Assembly (NCBI RefSeq): GCF_014637405.1
Contig: NZ_BMEY01000018.1
Span: 20,312 to 84,311, forward strand
From: Ornithinibacillus halotolerans
Lineage (GTDB): Bacteria > Bacillota > Bacilli > Bacillales > Amphibacillaceae
DNA: 64,000 nucleotides
Reading direction: 5' to 3'
This document shows, in pieces, positions 9,646-17,782 of this stretch. The position numbers and the translations under genes were made by a program. Each line of letters opens with the position of its first letter. Position 1 is the stretch's first letter. A model generated the notes under the pieces. That model worked only from the letters and a program-made list of their open reading frames with translations. It was not told the origin of the DNA and did no database searches.

Positions 9646-10404
9646 TTATGGTAATAATGCAAATGAACGTACTGGAAATCCAGAGGCTTTCTCAGCTTTT
9701 GGAACAATGTTAAAGATTACTGCCCCTTTTGTTGGAACTTTATCTAAGTTAGTTAATAATTCCACTTGGTATGTATCTTGTTCCAACACATAATACTCAC
9801 CAAGCAGTGCGCCATTCTTTCGATAATCAACAGCAGAATCGGTATCAAATGTTTCATGGCCAACTGCTTTTATATTTCTCTCTTTGAATAAGAACTTCAA
9901 CGCCTCTAATCCCCAACCAGGTGCATGAGCGTTTCCTTCTTCATCTTTGTTGTTAAACAAGTCTTTATCTGGCCAACGCTTGCTCCAGTCCGTTCTCAAC
10001 GCTACAAAACTTCCTGCTTCAATTTGTCCATATTCTTCCTCAAATGCAAGAATATCTTCCACGGATAGCGTAAAGTCATTATCTATAGCTGCCTCTTTTG
10101 ATTTATTAATAACAACTAAAGGTAAAACTAGTTCCTTCAAATCTAGTTCTTCTAGATAACGTGTGTCTCGAACAAAATGAATAGGGGCATCTATATGTGT
10201 TCCATACTGCCCAGGGAAGGTAAAGCTTTGAGCAAAAAAGCCATCATCATGTGTGAAAAGTGTTTGAAATTCAGCATCTTCAAATGCAGAAAAATGTGGA
10301 GAATCTGGACCGAATGTATGAGTTAAATCGATCCATTCTTTTTCTTTTAATACTTCAATCGCTTTTAATAATTCATTCGATACTTGCAAATTTTCCTTTG
10401 TCAT
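9646..10404 (-). CDS. Cyclase family (kynurenine-formamidase-like) metal-dependent hydrolase
   Basis: Protein of 252 residues with the family metal-site signature GQYGTHIDAPIHF (about residues 65-77) and the downstream GHETFDTDS segment. Known relatives such as KynB hydrolyse N-formylkynurenine; others open or close lactams and lactones. There is no tryptophan-degradation context here. Instead it is the first gene of a SAM-riboswitch operon with a MetE-like protein 22 nt downstream, so I infer a role in sulfur or methyl metabolism. Start ATG 10404 lies 6 nt after GAGGTG (10411-10416); the GTG at 10413 and the ATG at 10410 overlap or touch that site and are less likely. Confidence 0.8.
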   Translation of the reverse strand: MTKENLQVSNELLKAIEVLKEKEWIDLTHTFGPDSPHFSAFEDAEFQTLFTHDDGFFAQSFTFPGQYGTHIDAPIHFVRDTRYLEELDLKELVLPLVVINKSKEAAIDNDFTLSVEDILAFEEEYGQIEAGSFVALRTDWSKRWPDKDLFNNKDEEGNAHAPGWGLEALKFLFKERNIKAVGHETFDTDSAVDYRKNGALLGEYYVLEQDTYQVELLTNLDKVPTKGAVIFNIVPKAEKASGFPVRSFALLP

Positions 10405-10431
10405 TTTCATCACCTCATGTTTTTTTCAATT

Positions 10432-10613
10432 AAAAAACCTCTTCTCATAGAATAAGAAGAGGTTTGTCATATCAAAAAACAAGGTCACTCTTCTTATCTT
10501 CAAGCATTACACTACTGGAATTGGCACAGTACTCGCATGAGTCCGCTGCCGAGGCTTCAAAGGGCCAGTCCCTCCACCTCTCTGGATAAGAGAATTCGGT
10601 AATTTAATTGTTA
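10432..10613 (-). promoter_or_regulatory. SAM-I (S-box) riboswitch with intrinsic terminator
   Basis: The minus strand carries the S-box core: CTTATCCAGAGAGGTGGAGG, then GGACTGGCCC and TTTGAAGCC, followed by a P3/P4 region ending near GTGCCAATTCC. P1 is CTTATC (10585-10590) paired with GATAAG (10493-10498). The terminator is an 11-bp stem (10455-10465 with 10435-10445) followed by T6. The P1 3' strand and the adjoining bases (ATAAGAAGAG) are perfectly complementary to the terminator 5' strand, giving the expected antiterminator. When SAM binds, P1 forms and transcription of the cyclase/MetE-like operon stops. Confidence 0.93.
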
Positions 10614-10619
10614 GACATC

Positions 10620-10648
10620 AATTTACACTGTATCTAGAAAATTGTCAA
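10620..10648 (-). promoter_or_regulatory. Sigma-A promoter of the S-box operon
   Basis: On the minus strand a perfect -35 TTGACA (10643-10648), a 17-nt spacer and a -10 TAAATT (10620-10625) place the transcript start about 20 nt before the riboswitch. Confidence 0.75.
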
Positions 10649-10704
10649 GGGAATTATTGGTCTATTTTAAAAATTATAGTAAAAAATTAATAATCTACAT
10701 TAAT

Positions 10705-10735
10705 TGACTTGTAAGGCCTTTCAAAGGTTAGAATA
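10705..10735 (+). promoter_or_regulatory. Candidate promoter of the Cof-type HAD gene
   Basis: TTGACT at 10705-10710 and TAGAAT at 10730-10735, with a long 19-nt spacer that contains the palindrome CCTTTCAAAGG. It may be a weak or activator-dependent promoter. Confidence 0.35.
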
Positions 10736-10766
10736 GATGGTAATGATGAAATAAAGGAGTATATGA

Positions 10767-11546
10767 ATGGCTGAACAGAAAAGTATGATATTTTTTGATA
10801 TCGATGGAACGTTATTAGACCATGAAAAAAACTTACCAAATTCAACTAAAGAAGCAATTCAAGAATTAAAAAGAATGGGGCATATTGTTGCTATTGCAAC
10901 AGGAAGAGGTCCATTCATGTATAAAGATCTTCGTGAAGAATTAGGGATTAATACATACGTGAGCTACAATGGTCAATATGTTGTTGTGGAAGGGGAAGAA
11001 GTTTATACGAACCCATTAGACAAGTCTTCATTAAAAAAATTGACTGAACAAGCGTTATTAAATAAACATCCAGTTGTGTTCATGGATCCAAATGTAATGA
11101 AAGCAAATGTACCAGAGCATCCATTCATTACAGAAAGTATTCAAACACTTAAAGTTAATTTACCAGCGTACGCACCATTACACTATGAGGAAAATGAGAT
11201 TTTTCAAACGCTTTTATTCTGTGAAGAAAAAGATGAAAAGCAATACAAAGAAGCATATCCTGAATTTGATTTTATCCGTTGGCATCCTTATAGTACGGAT
11301 GTGCTACCAAAAGGTGGATCAAAAGCAAATGGGATAGAAAAGGCGATTCAAAAACTCAACATTACAATGGAACGAGTATATGCTTTTGGAGATGGATTAA
11401 ATGATGTTGAGATGCTTTCTACTATCGTAAATAGTGTTGCGATGGGGAACGGAGTAGACGAGGCAAAAACTGTTGCCAAGTATGTAACGAAGTCTGTCGA
11501 TGAAGATGGTATTTATCATGGATTAAAGATGGTTGGTTTATTATAA
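10767..11546 (+). CDS. Cof-type HAD-IIB phosphatase (YkrA-like)
   Basis: Cytoplasmic phosphatase of 259 residues. Motif I is FFDIDGTLLDHE (aspartates near residues 10 and 12), motif II is ATGRGPF, the lysine is in PKGGSKANGIEKA, and motif IV is FGDGLNDVEML, all standard for the HAD-IIB/Cof class with an alpha/beta cap between motifs II and III. Relatives dephosphorylate sugar phosphates, FMN precursors or similar metabolites; Bacillus YkrA is the closest type I can name. AAAGGAG lies 7 nt before ATG 10767; the nearby ATG at 10763 runs into a stop after three codons. It is a single-gene unit with its own terminator. Confidence 0.85.
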   Translation: MAEQKSMIFFDIDGTLLDHEKNLPNSTKEAIQELKRMGHIVAIATGRGPFMYKDLREELGINTYVSYNGQYVVVEGEEVYTNPLDKSSLKKLTEQALLNKHPVVFMDPNVMKANVPEHPFITESIQTLKVNLPAYAPLHYEENEIFQTLLFCEEKDEKQYKEAYPEFDFIRWHPYSTDVLPKGGSKANGIEKAIQKLNITMERVYAFGDGLNDVEMLSTIVNSVAMGNGVDEAKTVAKYVTKSVDEDGIYHGLKMVGLL

Positions 11547-11552
11547 TTTTTT

Positions 11553-11587
11553 AAAGCTGCTGTACCTTGTAGGACAGCAGCTTTTTT
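11553..11587 (+). terminator. Terminator of the Cof-type HAD gene
   Basis: AAAGCTGCTGT (11553-11563) pairs with ACAGCAGCTTT (11574-11584), followed by a T-run. Confidence 0.85.
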
Positions 11588-11675
11588 GTGTGGGGGAGAG
11601 GGAGGCATGGAACTTGTTTGGGAATGAATGAAATTAGTAGTAGGGATTTTAGTGAAATTATCGTTGCTAGCGCTG

Positions 11676-12291
11676 ATGAGTGCCCGTAGCATCATAAAAA
11701 GGATAGCAACCGTCACTCATAGAGCTGATGAGTGCCCGTAGCATCATAAAAAGGATAACAACCGTCACTCATAGGGCGAATGAGTGCCCGTAGCATCATA
11801 AAAAGGATAGCAACTGTCACTCATAAAGCTGATGAGTGCCCGTAGCAATGAAAAAAGGCTCGCAACTGTCACTCATAGAGGCGATGAGTGCCCGTAGCAA
11901 TGAAAAAAGGCTCGCAACTGTCACTCATAAAGCTGATGAGTGCCCGTAGCAATGAAAAAAGGCTCGCAACTGTCACTCATAGAGGCGATGAGTGCCCGTA
12001 GCAATGAAAAAAGGCTCGCAACCGTCACTCATAGGGCGAATGAGTGCCCGTAGCATCGAAAAAAGGATAGCAACCGTCACTCATAAAGCTGATGAGTGCC
12101 CGTAGGATCATAAAAATGCAAGCAACCGTCACTCATAGGGCTAATGAGTGCCCGTAGCATCGTAAAAAGAATCACAACCGTCACTCATAAAGCTGATGAG
12201 TGCCCGCTGCATCGAAAAAAGGATCTCAACCGTCACTCATAAAGCCTATGAGTGCCAGTAGCATCAAAAAATGAATCACAACCGTCACTCA
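11676..12291. repeat. Tandem array of twelve 52-bp units (array A)
   Basis: Twelve head-to-tail units of about 52 bp fill the space after the HAD terminator. Each starts near ATGAGTGCCCGTAGCA, has an A-rich middle and ends near CAACCGTCACTCAT, so every unit is bounded by ATGAGTG and its inverse CACTCAT and could form a hairpin. Units 4-5 and 6-7 are almost identical as a 104-bp block, showing recent duplication; outer units diverge (for example the last has GTGCCAGTAGCA). The period is not a multiple of three and stops occur in the frames checked, so it is not coding. Confidence 0.9.
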
Positions 12292-12423
12292 GCCCGCTTA
12301 AATACTTTACCCAACCAAGAAAACACCCCCTCCGTCATCAATTAATTCCCTAAATTTATTTCAGACAGATAAAGAAACATGTTATGATACATATATAAAT
12401 AATCTTATTAAAGGAAGATTTAA

Positions 12424-13038
12424 ATGAACTTTGTGTCGATAGATTTTGAGACGGCGAACGAAAAAAGATATAGTCCTTGTGCGGTTGGGATAGTAATAGC
12501 TAATGAAAAAGAAATACTAGATGAATATTATAGCTTGATTAATCCAGAAACCTATTTCAATCCATTTAATATTCGTGTGCATGGAATTAGGGAAGAAGAT
12601 GTACAGGATGCTATGACTTTCCCAGAGATTTGGCCTACACTTAATAACTATTTAACTGGGAATTTGGTTGTTGCACATAATGCTAGTTTTGACATGAGTG
12701 TAATTAGACAATCTCTTGATCGTAATCGGCTAAACTATCCAGAAATGGACTATCTATGTACAGCAAATATTGCGAAACAAGTGTGGCCAGAGATGGAAAA
12801 TCATAAATTAAATACATTGGCAGCTCATCATGGAATTAATTTTAACCACCATAATGCGATAGAGGATGCTAGAGTTGCTGCGAAGGTAATGCAGCGTGCT
12901 ATGGAGACAGTTGAAGAAAATTCTATTGATTCGTTCTTAAAGCAATGTAATATGACAAAAGGTAGAATTTTTGAAAGAGGGTATTATCCACCTAAGGTTA
13001 AACGAATAAAAAAGTATACGACTTTAAGAGTAAGATAA
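12424..13038 (+). CDS. DnaQ-like DEDDh 3'-5' exonuclease
   Basis: Exonuclease of 204 residues. The DEDDh residues are visible: FVSIDFETAN (D7 and E9), VVAHNASFDMSV (second aspartate) and NAIEDARVAA with the histidine before it in FNHHNAIEDA (third aspartate and catalytic histidine). It matches the epsilon-like proofreading fold but stands alone, with no polymerase or helicase domain, so a repair or RNA-processing role is as likely as replication. The C-terminus is basic. AAAGGAAG lies before ATG 12424. It is a single gene flanked by array A and a bidirectional terminator. Confidence 0.85.
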   Translation: MNFVSIDFETANEKRYSPCAVGIVIANEKEILDEYYSLINPETYFNPFNIRVHGIREEDVQDAMTFPEIWPTLNNYLTGNLVVAHNASFDMSVIRQSLDRNRLNYPEMDYLCTANIAKQVWPEMENHKLNTLAAHHGINFNHHNAIEDARVAAKVMQRAMETVEENSIDSFLKQCNMTKGRIFERGYYPPKVKRIKKYTTLRVR

Positions 13039-13071
13039 AAAGGAGAAACGTGAAAGGACGTTTCTCCTTTT
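13038..13071. terminator. Bidirectional terminator
   Basis: A 14-bp perfect stem, AAAAGGAGAAACGT (13038-13051) with ACGTTTCTCCTTTT (13058-13071), between converging genes. Confidence 0.88.
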
Positions 13072-13078
13072 AAATTGA

Positions 13079-14047
13079 TTACTTCCTAAAACTACCTTGA
13101 TAATCCTCGATTTTTGACTGTAGTTTATTAATCAATCCTACAACCCATTCAGGGTACTTTGTATTACTTTCAAGATCTAATGAATCTAATAACTTAGTAT
13201 AGGTTAAAAGATTGTATAATCGTAAAAACATGGATATGTTTTCAACTTCATCATCTGTTATATTTGTTTTACTTTTATACCCATTTAAGAATTGAAGGAA
13301 TATTGGGTTAGTAAAATCTACTTCCTGTGCAAACACATCTCTTAGTGCAAATGCGATATCAGCAGCATACCACCCATCTATACTACTTTCAAAATCTATC
13401 ATTTTTATATTGTTTTCATCCCAAATTAAATTATCCAGTTCAAAATCAAAATGAATTCGTCCATAATTTTGGCATGTAACATTTAAATTTTCTATCCAAC
13501 TCTTAATCTCTTTAAATTCTTGTTGCGAGGAAACATCCTGACTTGGTATAGATTCTTCTACACTTGGTAGTAAGTCTTGCAAGGTATAAATTTTTTTATC
13601 ATTATTATAGGAGTTATACTGTTTAGAATTATGATGTAAGTTGCCCAACGCTTTTCCCCATTTATATAGCTGTTCGTCACTCAATTCTTCTAGTTCATAT
13701 TGCTTTCCCTCAACAAAATTAAAAACAACAGCATAGAAGGTACCTAGTGCACTAGGTACTATTTCTATTGTATTTCCTTCTCTAGAAATAATCGGATAAT
13801 TAACATGTACATTGTTTTTCCTAAGGTACAAAAGAAAATTAAGTTCGTTTTTAATCTTAGGAAGGTCTCCATGAGGTGTGAGTCTTAATATATATTCTGT
13901 TCCATCCTTCTTAAAAATAAAGATAAAATTACTGCTTGCTCTTACTAATCCTACTGAACCATCATCAAATCCCCATTTTTGCAACACATCCAAAACGATA
14001 GGAGATTCTGATTCAAGGAAATCATACATCGTTGATAATTTCATCAT
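13079..14047 (-). CDS. Aminoglycoside-phosphotransferase-like kinase
   Basis: 322-residue protein with the choline/aminoglycoside kinase fold. The nucleotide-binding N-lobe contains EYILRLTPHGD; the catalytic loop reads HFDFELDNLIWD and is followed by MIDFES, the Mg-binding DFG-equivalent. The usual catalytic HGD is HFD here, as in several homoserine/choline-kinase-like members. Most chromosomal proteins of this type act on metabolites, not antibiotics, so resistance should not be assumed. AGGAGG lies about 10 nt before ATG 14047. It is monocistronic. Confidence 0.8.
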   Translation of the reverse strand: MMKLSTMYDFLESESPIVLDVLQKWGFDDGSVGLVRASSNFIFIFKKDGTEYILRLTPHGDLPKIKNELNFLLYLRKNNVHVNYPIISREGNTIEIVPSALGTFYAVVFNFVEGKQYELEELSDEQLYKWGKALGNLHHNSKQYNSYNNDKKIYTLQDLLPSVEESIPSQDVSSQQEFKEIKSWIENLNVTCQNYGRIHFDFELDNLIWDENNIKMIDFESSIDGWYAADIAFALRDVFAQEVDFTNPIFLQFLNGYKSKTNITDDEVENISMFLRLYNLLTYTKLLDSLDLESNTKYPEWVVGLINKLQSKIEDYQGSFRK

Positions 14048-14121
14048 ATTAATTTGTCCTCCTAATTAATTAGCAAGAACAAAATCGTCAGGATGCTATG
14101 TATCCCCACATTTGGACAAGT

Positions 14122-14155
14122 AAAAAGGACTACCATAATTCACTACGGTAGTCCT
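14122..14155 (-). terminator. Terminator of a small transcription unit
   Basis: Minus-strand stem AGGACTACC / GGTAGTCCT (14147-14155 with 14126-14134) followed by TTTTTA. Confidence 0.8.
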
Positions 14156-14172
14156 CTTAATAATGCATAAGT

Positions 14173-14241
14173 CTATTTGGAACGAAGGCCAATATTGGGT
14201 AGCGTAGTTTTTTGTTCTTGCATGAAATTTTGAATAACCAC
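14173..14241 (-). CDS. Possible 22-residue peptide with its own promoter and terminator
   Basis: A GTG at 14241, 5 nt after AAGGTG, opens a 22-codon frame whose product is MVIQNFMQEQKTTLPNIGLR followed by SK. Upstream is a promoter (-10 TATAAT at 14283-14288, -35 TTTACT at 14306-14311, 17-nt spacer) and downstream a rho-independent terminator, so a discrete transcript of about 150 nt is likely. An overlapping TTG frame gives another short peptide, so coding is uncertain and the transcript may be a regulatory RNA. I recognise no family. Confidence 0.35.
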   Translation of the reverse strand: MVIQNFMQEQKTTLPNIGLRSK

Positions 14242-14282
14242 AATATCACCTTCCCTTTTCTAATCATTTCCTAACAAAAGTA

Positions 14283-14311
14283 ATTATATCATTTTAAAAT
14301 GTTTCAGTAAA
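14283..14311 (-). promoter_or_regulatory. Sigma-A promoter of the small transcription unit
   Basis: Perfect -10 TATAAT (14283-14288) and -35 TTTACT (14306-14311) with a 17-nt spacer on the minus strand. Confidence 0.65.
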
Positions 14312-14333
14312 TGGAATGTTTAGATAATTAATT

Positions 14334-15218
14334 TTAAAACTCAGCCACAATAGGTAACATTATTGGTGTTTCCATTAACTCGAACTCTCCTCTAACCATA
14401 AGATAATCGACATCATTATATTCTACTGCCTCAAATTCCTCAGGAAATAAATCTGGACTAAAATATATGTTAATATCCGTAAATGAAAAAGGAATTACTG
14501 AACAAATTTTTTCTAATGATGGTAATTCTGGTCCAATAATATCGTAAAGTTCTAATACACCGTCATCAACTTCATAAATGATTATTACGTTCAATTCAGG
14601 AGAGAAAAATACCATTTCATGTAAAATTGGATTATACATATTTAAGTAAAATGATGGTGCATAGTTAATTGGATAAAATCGTGAGGAAGATGGTTTATTA
14701 TTAGCAAATGCCCAACGAATTATTTGAATATCATTCGAGTCAAACATATCTAAATGGATTAGGCTCGATTCAGTCTGAGCTGCCGTGTGAGTCCATTTCC
14801 TTGTAAAGTAATATTCTTTAACTATTTTAAATCCAAATTTCATATACAAATCTGAATTGGAAGTCATTAAAAATGTTTGCTCGTACTTACTATCAATATA
14901 CTTCAATGCTTTATTCATGAGAGAATTCATTAATCCTTGTCCGCGATAATTAGGATCTGTCATGACCGATTGAATTCCTGCAGCAATTTTCTTTTCTCCA
15001 TTTATTACGAGCGGCATGTCAAATACCGATACATTCGCAATAGCCCTATTCCCATGAAACAAAGTAAATGGGGTATATGTTGCATCCCAAAATCCTCTCG
15101 CATAAAAATCTTTAAACGTATCTACTTCAATACCAAATACCGTTTCAAACAAAGGATAAAGCTTTTCACGTAAATAATTATTATTTGAGTAATTTGTTTC
15201 TAATTTAAACTGTTTCAA
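14334..15218 (-). CDS. GNAT-family N-acetyltransferase, 294 residues
   Basis: The N-terminal half is a GNAT domain: the acetyl-CoA loop is SVMTDPNYRGQGLMNSLMNKA at about residues 84-104, with Q/R-x-x-G-x-G/A as RGQGLM, preceded by a beta strand with AAGIQSV. The C-terminal 130 residues form a second domain, as in Eis-like acetyltransferases. The acceptor is unknown. Translation starts at a TTG (15218) with GGGAGG 7 nt upstream. A perfect ribosome site and eight-codon frame lie just ahead of it, suggesting leader-peptide control. Confidence 0.75.
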   Translation of the reverse strand: MKQFKLETNYSNNNYLREKLYPLFETVFGIEVDTFKDFYARGFWDATYTPFTLFHGNRAIANVSVFDMPLVINGEKKIAAGIQSVMTDPNYRGQGLMNSLMNKALKYIDSKYEQTFLMTSNSDLYMKFGFKIVKEYYFTRKWTHTAAQTESSLIHLDMFDSNDIQIIRWAFANNKPSSSRFYPINYAPSFYLNMYNPILHEMVFFSPELNVIIIYEVDDGVLELYDIIGPELPSLEKICSVIPFSFTDINIYFSPDLFPEEFEAVEYNDVDYLMVRGEFELMETPIMLPIVAEF

Positions 15219-15243
15219 TAAAAGTCCTCCCTATTTTTTCATC

Positions 15244-15270
15244 TTAAGGTTGGATAGTAGTTCCTGGCAT
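15244..15270 (-). promoter_or_regulatory. Eight-codon upstream ORF before the GNAT gene
   Basis: AGGAGG (15278-15283) lies 7 nt before ATG 15270, followed by codons for MPGTTIQP and a TAA. The stop is 25 nt before the TTG start of the acetyltransferase. A near-consensus ribosome site on such a short frame resembles leader peptides that couple or attenuate resistance genes. No clear hairpin is visible in the gap. Confidence 0.5.
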
Positions 15271-15409
15271 TGTAATACCTCCTTAATTTGGCACAAATAT
15301 TCATTATAGTCAAAAAATAGTACGTTATTATTCCATAAAATTAGAATTTGCTTTATAAATAGTGTATCCTTTTTACTGTACATATTTTGGTAAAACAGGA
15401 GGATTTTAC

Positions 15410-16402
15410 ATGAATAAGAAACGTTGGTTTGCGCTACTTGCTGCAGCCGTTTTATTTATCGTCTCTATTGGTTTTCAGTTTGTAACAAGTGTTGCAAGCA
15501 CTAATTTTGACCAATTATTTGCCTTTCCAGAAAGTAAATTTGAAGAGGAAGTCATAGAAGAAGGAACTAGAGGTAAAATTGTAGTTCTTCATTTAAATGG
15601 GGTCATTCAAGACACCACTCCAAGTACGGTACTTAATACAACTTCTTACAATCATAAAGTATTCTTAGAAATGCTTGAAGAAGCTGGGAAAGATAGTAGT
15701 GTAGATGGAATTGTATTACGTGTAAATACACCTGGTGGTGGCGTTGTAGAAAGTGCAGAAATACATGATAAGATCGTTGAAATTAAAGAGGAATATAAAA
15801 AGCCTATTTATGTTTCCATGGGGAATACAGCAGCATCTGGCGGATATTACATATCAGCACCAGCAGATAAAATTGTAGCTCACCCTGCAACATTAACAGG
15901 GTCAATCGGTGTAATCATGCAAGGGTATGATATTTCCGGGTTAACTGAAAAATTAGGAATTGAATTTAATACGATAAAAAGTGGCGAATACAAAGATATT
16001 ATGTCCACTTTCCGTGGGATGACAGACTCCGAACGAGCGCTATTACAAGAAATGATTGATGACATGTATGGTGATTTTGTTCAAGTTATTGTAGATGGCC
16101 GAGGAATGTCCGAAGATAAAGTTCGTGAACTTGGTGATGGACGTGTTTACACTGGTAATCAAGCAAAAGAGAATGGTTTAGTGGACGAGATTGGATCACT
16201 AGATGATACGATTGCTATGATGCAAGAGGAACATAAATTAAAAAATGCTCAAGTTGTTCAATACAATCAACCACAGGGTTGGGAACAATTATTTGGATTG
16301 ACGGTTGAGAATTTTGTAAGTAAAGATGAAGAATTAATCAATGTGCTAAATATTGTACAAGAATCTAATATCCCTAGAGCAATGTACTTATATTCTAATT
16401 AA
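15410..16402 (+). CDS. sppA: Signal peptide peptidase SppA
   Basis: Membrane-bound serine protease of 330 residues that digests signal peptides left in the membrane. The N-terminal helix (residues 4-25) anchors it. The protease domain shows VNTPGGGVVES and the nucleophile segment MGNTAASGGYYIS; the general-base lysine is in TIKSGEYKDIMS, giving the Ser/Lys dyad typical of Gram-positive SppA (about 335 residues in B. subtilis). AGGAGG lies 7 nt before ATG 15410. The RDD-domain gene 12 nt downstream is the known partner yteJ. Confidence 0.93.
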   Translation: MNKKRWFALLAAAVLFIVSIGFQFVTSVASTNFDQLFAFPESKFEEEVIEEGTRGKIVVLHLNGVIQDTTPSTVLNTTSYNHKVFLEMLEEAGKDSSVDGIVLRVNTPGGGVVESAEIHDKIVEIKEEYKKPIYVSMGNTAASGGYYISAPADKIVAHPATLTGSIGVIMQGYDISGLTEKLGIEFNTIKSGEYKDIMSTFRGMTDSERALLQEMIDDMYGDFVQVIVDGRGMSEDKVRELGDGRVYTGNQAKENGLVDEIGSLDDTIAMMQEEHKLKNAQVVQYNQPQGWEQLFGLTVENFVSKDEELINVLNIVQESNIPRAMYLYSN

Positions 16403-16414
16403 GGAGGGCCAATG

Positions 16415-16879
16415 ATGAGTGAGGACAGTGTAATTTATCAAGGTACCCAAATATCTGAACAACGCTTCGCAGGGTTTTGGATGAGATTTTGGGCATATAT
16501 CATTGATTTGTTGGTCATCGTTAGTGTGAATGGTATCTTGCTCTCACCATTTAAATTTATTAATGATGGAGTAGCGATTGATATCGGCTTCTGGACTGTT
16601 ACCGGTATTCTTGGCGGGATAGTCTTTTATGCATACTTTTTACTCATGACCAAATATTTTGGACAAACAATCGGAAAGATGATCCTTGGTATTAAAGTTA
16701 TTCGTGAAGATGAAAAGCCCCTACAATGGAGCGATTTATTTTTTAGAGAAGTGATTGGCAGATTCATCTATCAAGTGTTTGGATTTCTAATGTTGTTGTA
16801 TGTTATTGTTGGCTTCACAGATGAAAAACAAGGACTTCATGATATGATTTGTGATACAAGGGTAATATTTGACAGATAA
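16415..16879 (+). CDS. yteJ: RDD family membrane protein
   Basis: 154-residue RDD-domain protein with three membrane helices. The RDD signature is FAGFWMRFWAYIIDLLV near residues 20-36 (arginine and aspartate), and YFGQTIGKMILGIKV is the usual conserved loop, followed by a third helix. Order and spacing after sppA match Bacillus sppA-yteJ, where YteJ is linked to SppA and lysozyme/LP response. ATG 16415 has AAGGAGG 7 nt upstream; the overlapping ATG 16412 is only 4 nt away. It ends at a terminator. Confidence 0.88.
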   Translation: MSEDSVIYQGTQISEQRFAGFWMRFWAYIIDLLVIVSVNGILLSPFKFINDGVAIDIGFWTVTGILGGIVFYAYFLLMTKYFGQTIGKMILGIKVIREDEKPLQWSDLFFREVIGRFIYQVFGFLMLLYVIVGFTDEKQGLHDMICDTRVIFDR

Positions 16880-16886
16880 TCGATGC

Positions 16887-16917
16887 AGACACGGGCTTTA
16901 GGGTTCGTGTCTTTTTA
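16887..16917 (+). terminator. Terminator of sppA-yteJ
   Basis: AGACACGGGC (16887-16896) pairs with GTTCGTGTCT (16903-16912), with two wobble pairs, then TTTTTATTTT. Confidence 0.8.
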
Positions 16918-17014
16918 TTTTCATGATGATAAAATATAAGGTAAATCTCTAATAGTCATTCTTTTGTGCAACTGATAAACTATTTATAATAAGTCTAAAC
17001 TTGAAGAGGTAATT

Positions 17015-17575
17015 ATGACAATACATACTAATACATTTCCAATACTTGAAACTAACCGACTAATATTAAGACAAATCACAGAAAAAGATGCAGAAGATAT
17101 TTTGAAATATCTTTCCGATGAAGAAGTGATGCAATATTATGGATTAGAACCTTTTGAATCAATTCACGATGCGTTAGAAGAAATATCGTGGTATCAATCC
17201 TTACAAAATAATAAAACAGGTACTCGATGGGGTATTACCTTAAAAGAGAGCGACGTAGTCATTGGGAGTTGTGGTTTTCATAATACTAACTCAGAGCACT
17301 ATCGAACAGAAATAGGATTTGAATTAAGTAAAGAATATTGGGGAAAAGGCATCGCTCGTGAAGCAGTGGAAGCAATACTAACTTATGGTTTTAATGAGTT
17401 GAATCTCAACAGAATCGAGGCCTTAATTGAACCGCCTAATCAATCGTCACAAAAGTTAGTAGAGCGGTTAGGCTTTATAAGAGAAGGATTATTAAGAGAT
17501 TATGAATTTACATCTGGTAAATTTGATGATTTATATATGTATTCGTTGTTGAAAAAAGACAATAGACATGATTAA
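17015..17575 (+). CDS. RimJ/RimL-type GNAT acetyltransferase
   Basis: 186 residues. It starts with the family hallmark ILETNRLILRQITEKDAEDI and has the acetyl-CoA site EYWGKGIAREAVEAIL, then VERLGFIREGLLRDY, the standard C-terminal signature. Such proteins acetylate the N-terminus of ribosomal proteins or, often, unknown amines. GAAGAGGT lies just before ATG 17015. It stands alone between two terminators. Confidence 0.85.
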   Translation: MTIHTNTFPILETNRLILRQITEKDAEDILKYLSDEEVMQYYGLEPFESIHDALEEISWYQSLQNNKTGTRWGITLKESDVVIGSCGFHNTNSEHYRTEIGFELSKEYWGKGIAREAVEAILTYGFNELNLNRIEALIEPPNQSSQKLVERLGFIREGLLRDYEFTSGKFDDLYMYSLLKKDNRHD

Positions 17576-17584
17576 AAGTTAGAA

Positions 17585-17638
17585 AAATACTGTATCTAAA
17601 ACATTGATGAACATCAACAGTTTAGGTGCAGTATTTTT
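17585..17638 (+). terminator. Terminator after the RimJ-type gene
   Basis: A 16-bp stem (17585-17600 with 17621-17636) with a 20-base loop, ending in a run of T. Confidence 0.8.
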
Positions 17639-17782
17639 ATTTTTAAATCCCATTAGGTCGAATATTGTGGAATTCTTAATTCTTTTGCCAAGCTATTGAT
17701 TCTATGAATTATCTGAATTAAAATAATATATAGAATTTTGTTTCGTGAAAGTCATCAATCTATTTGGAGGAGTGGTAGGAGA

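Noticed and set aside
10414..10620. T-box leader
   Set aside because: No AGGGTGGNACCGCG block; the CTTATCCAGAGAGGTGGAGG core is that of an S-box.
11676..12291. CRISPR array
   Set aside because: The whole unit is repeated with only point changes; there are no unique spacers, the unit is continuous at 52 bp, and no cas gene is in the window.
13079..14047. Aminoglycoside resistance gene
   Set aside because: It has the general kinase fold but no mobile context or specific motif that would justify a resistance claim; listed as APH-like only.
17738..17782. Longer N-terminus of the acyl-CoA synthetase
   Set aside because: The TTG start has no ribosome site, while ATG 17783 follows GGAGGAG.
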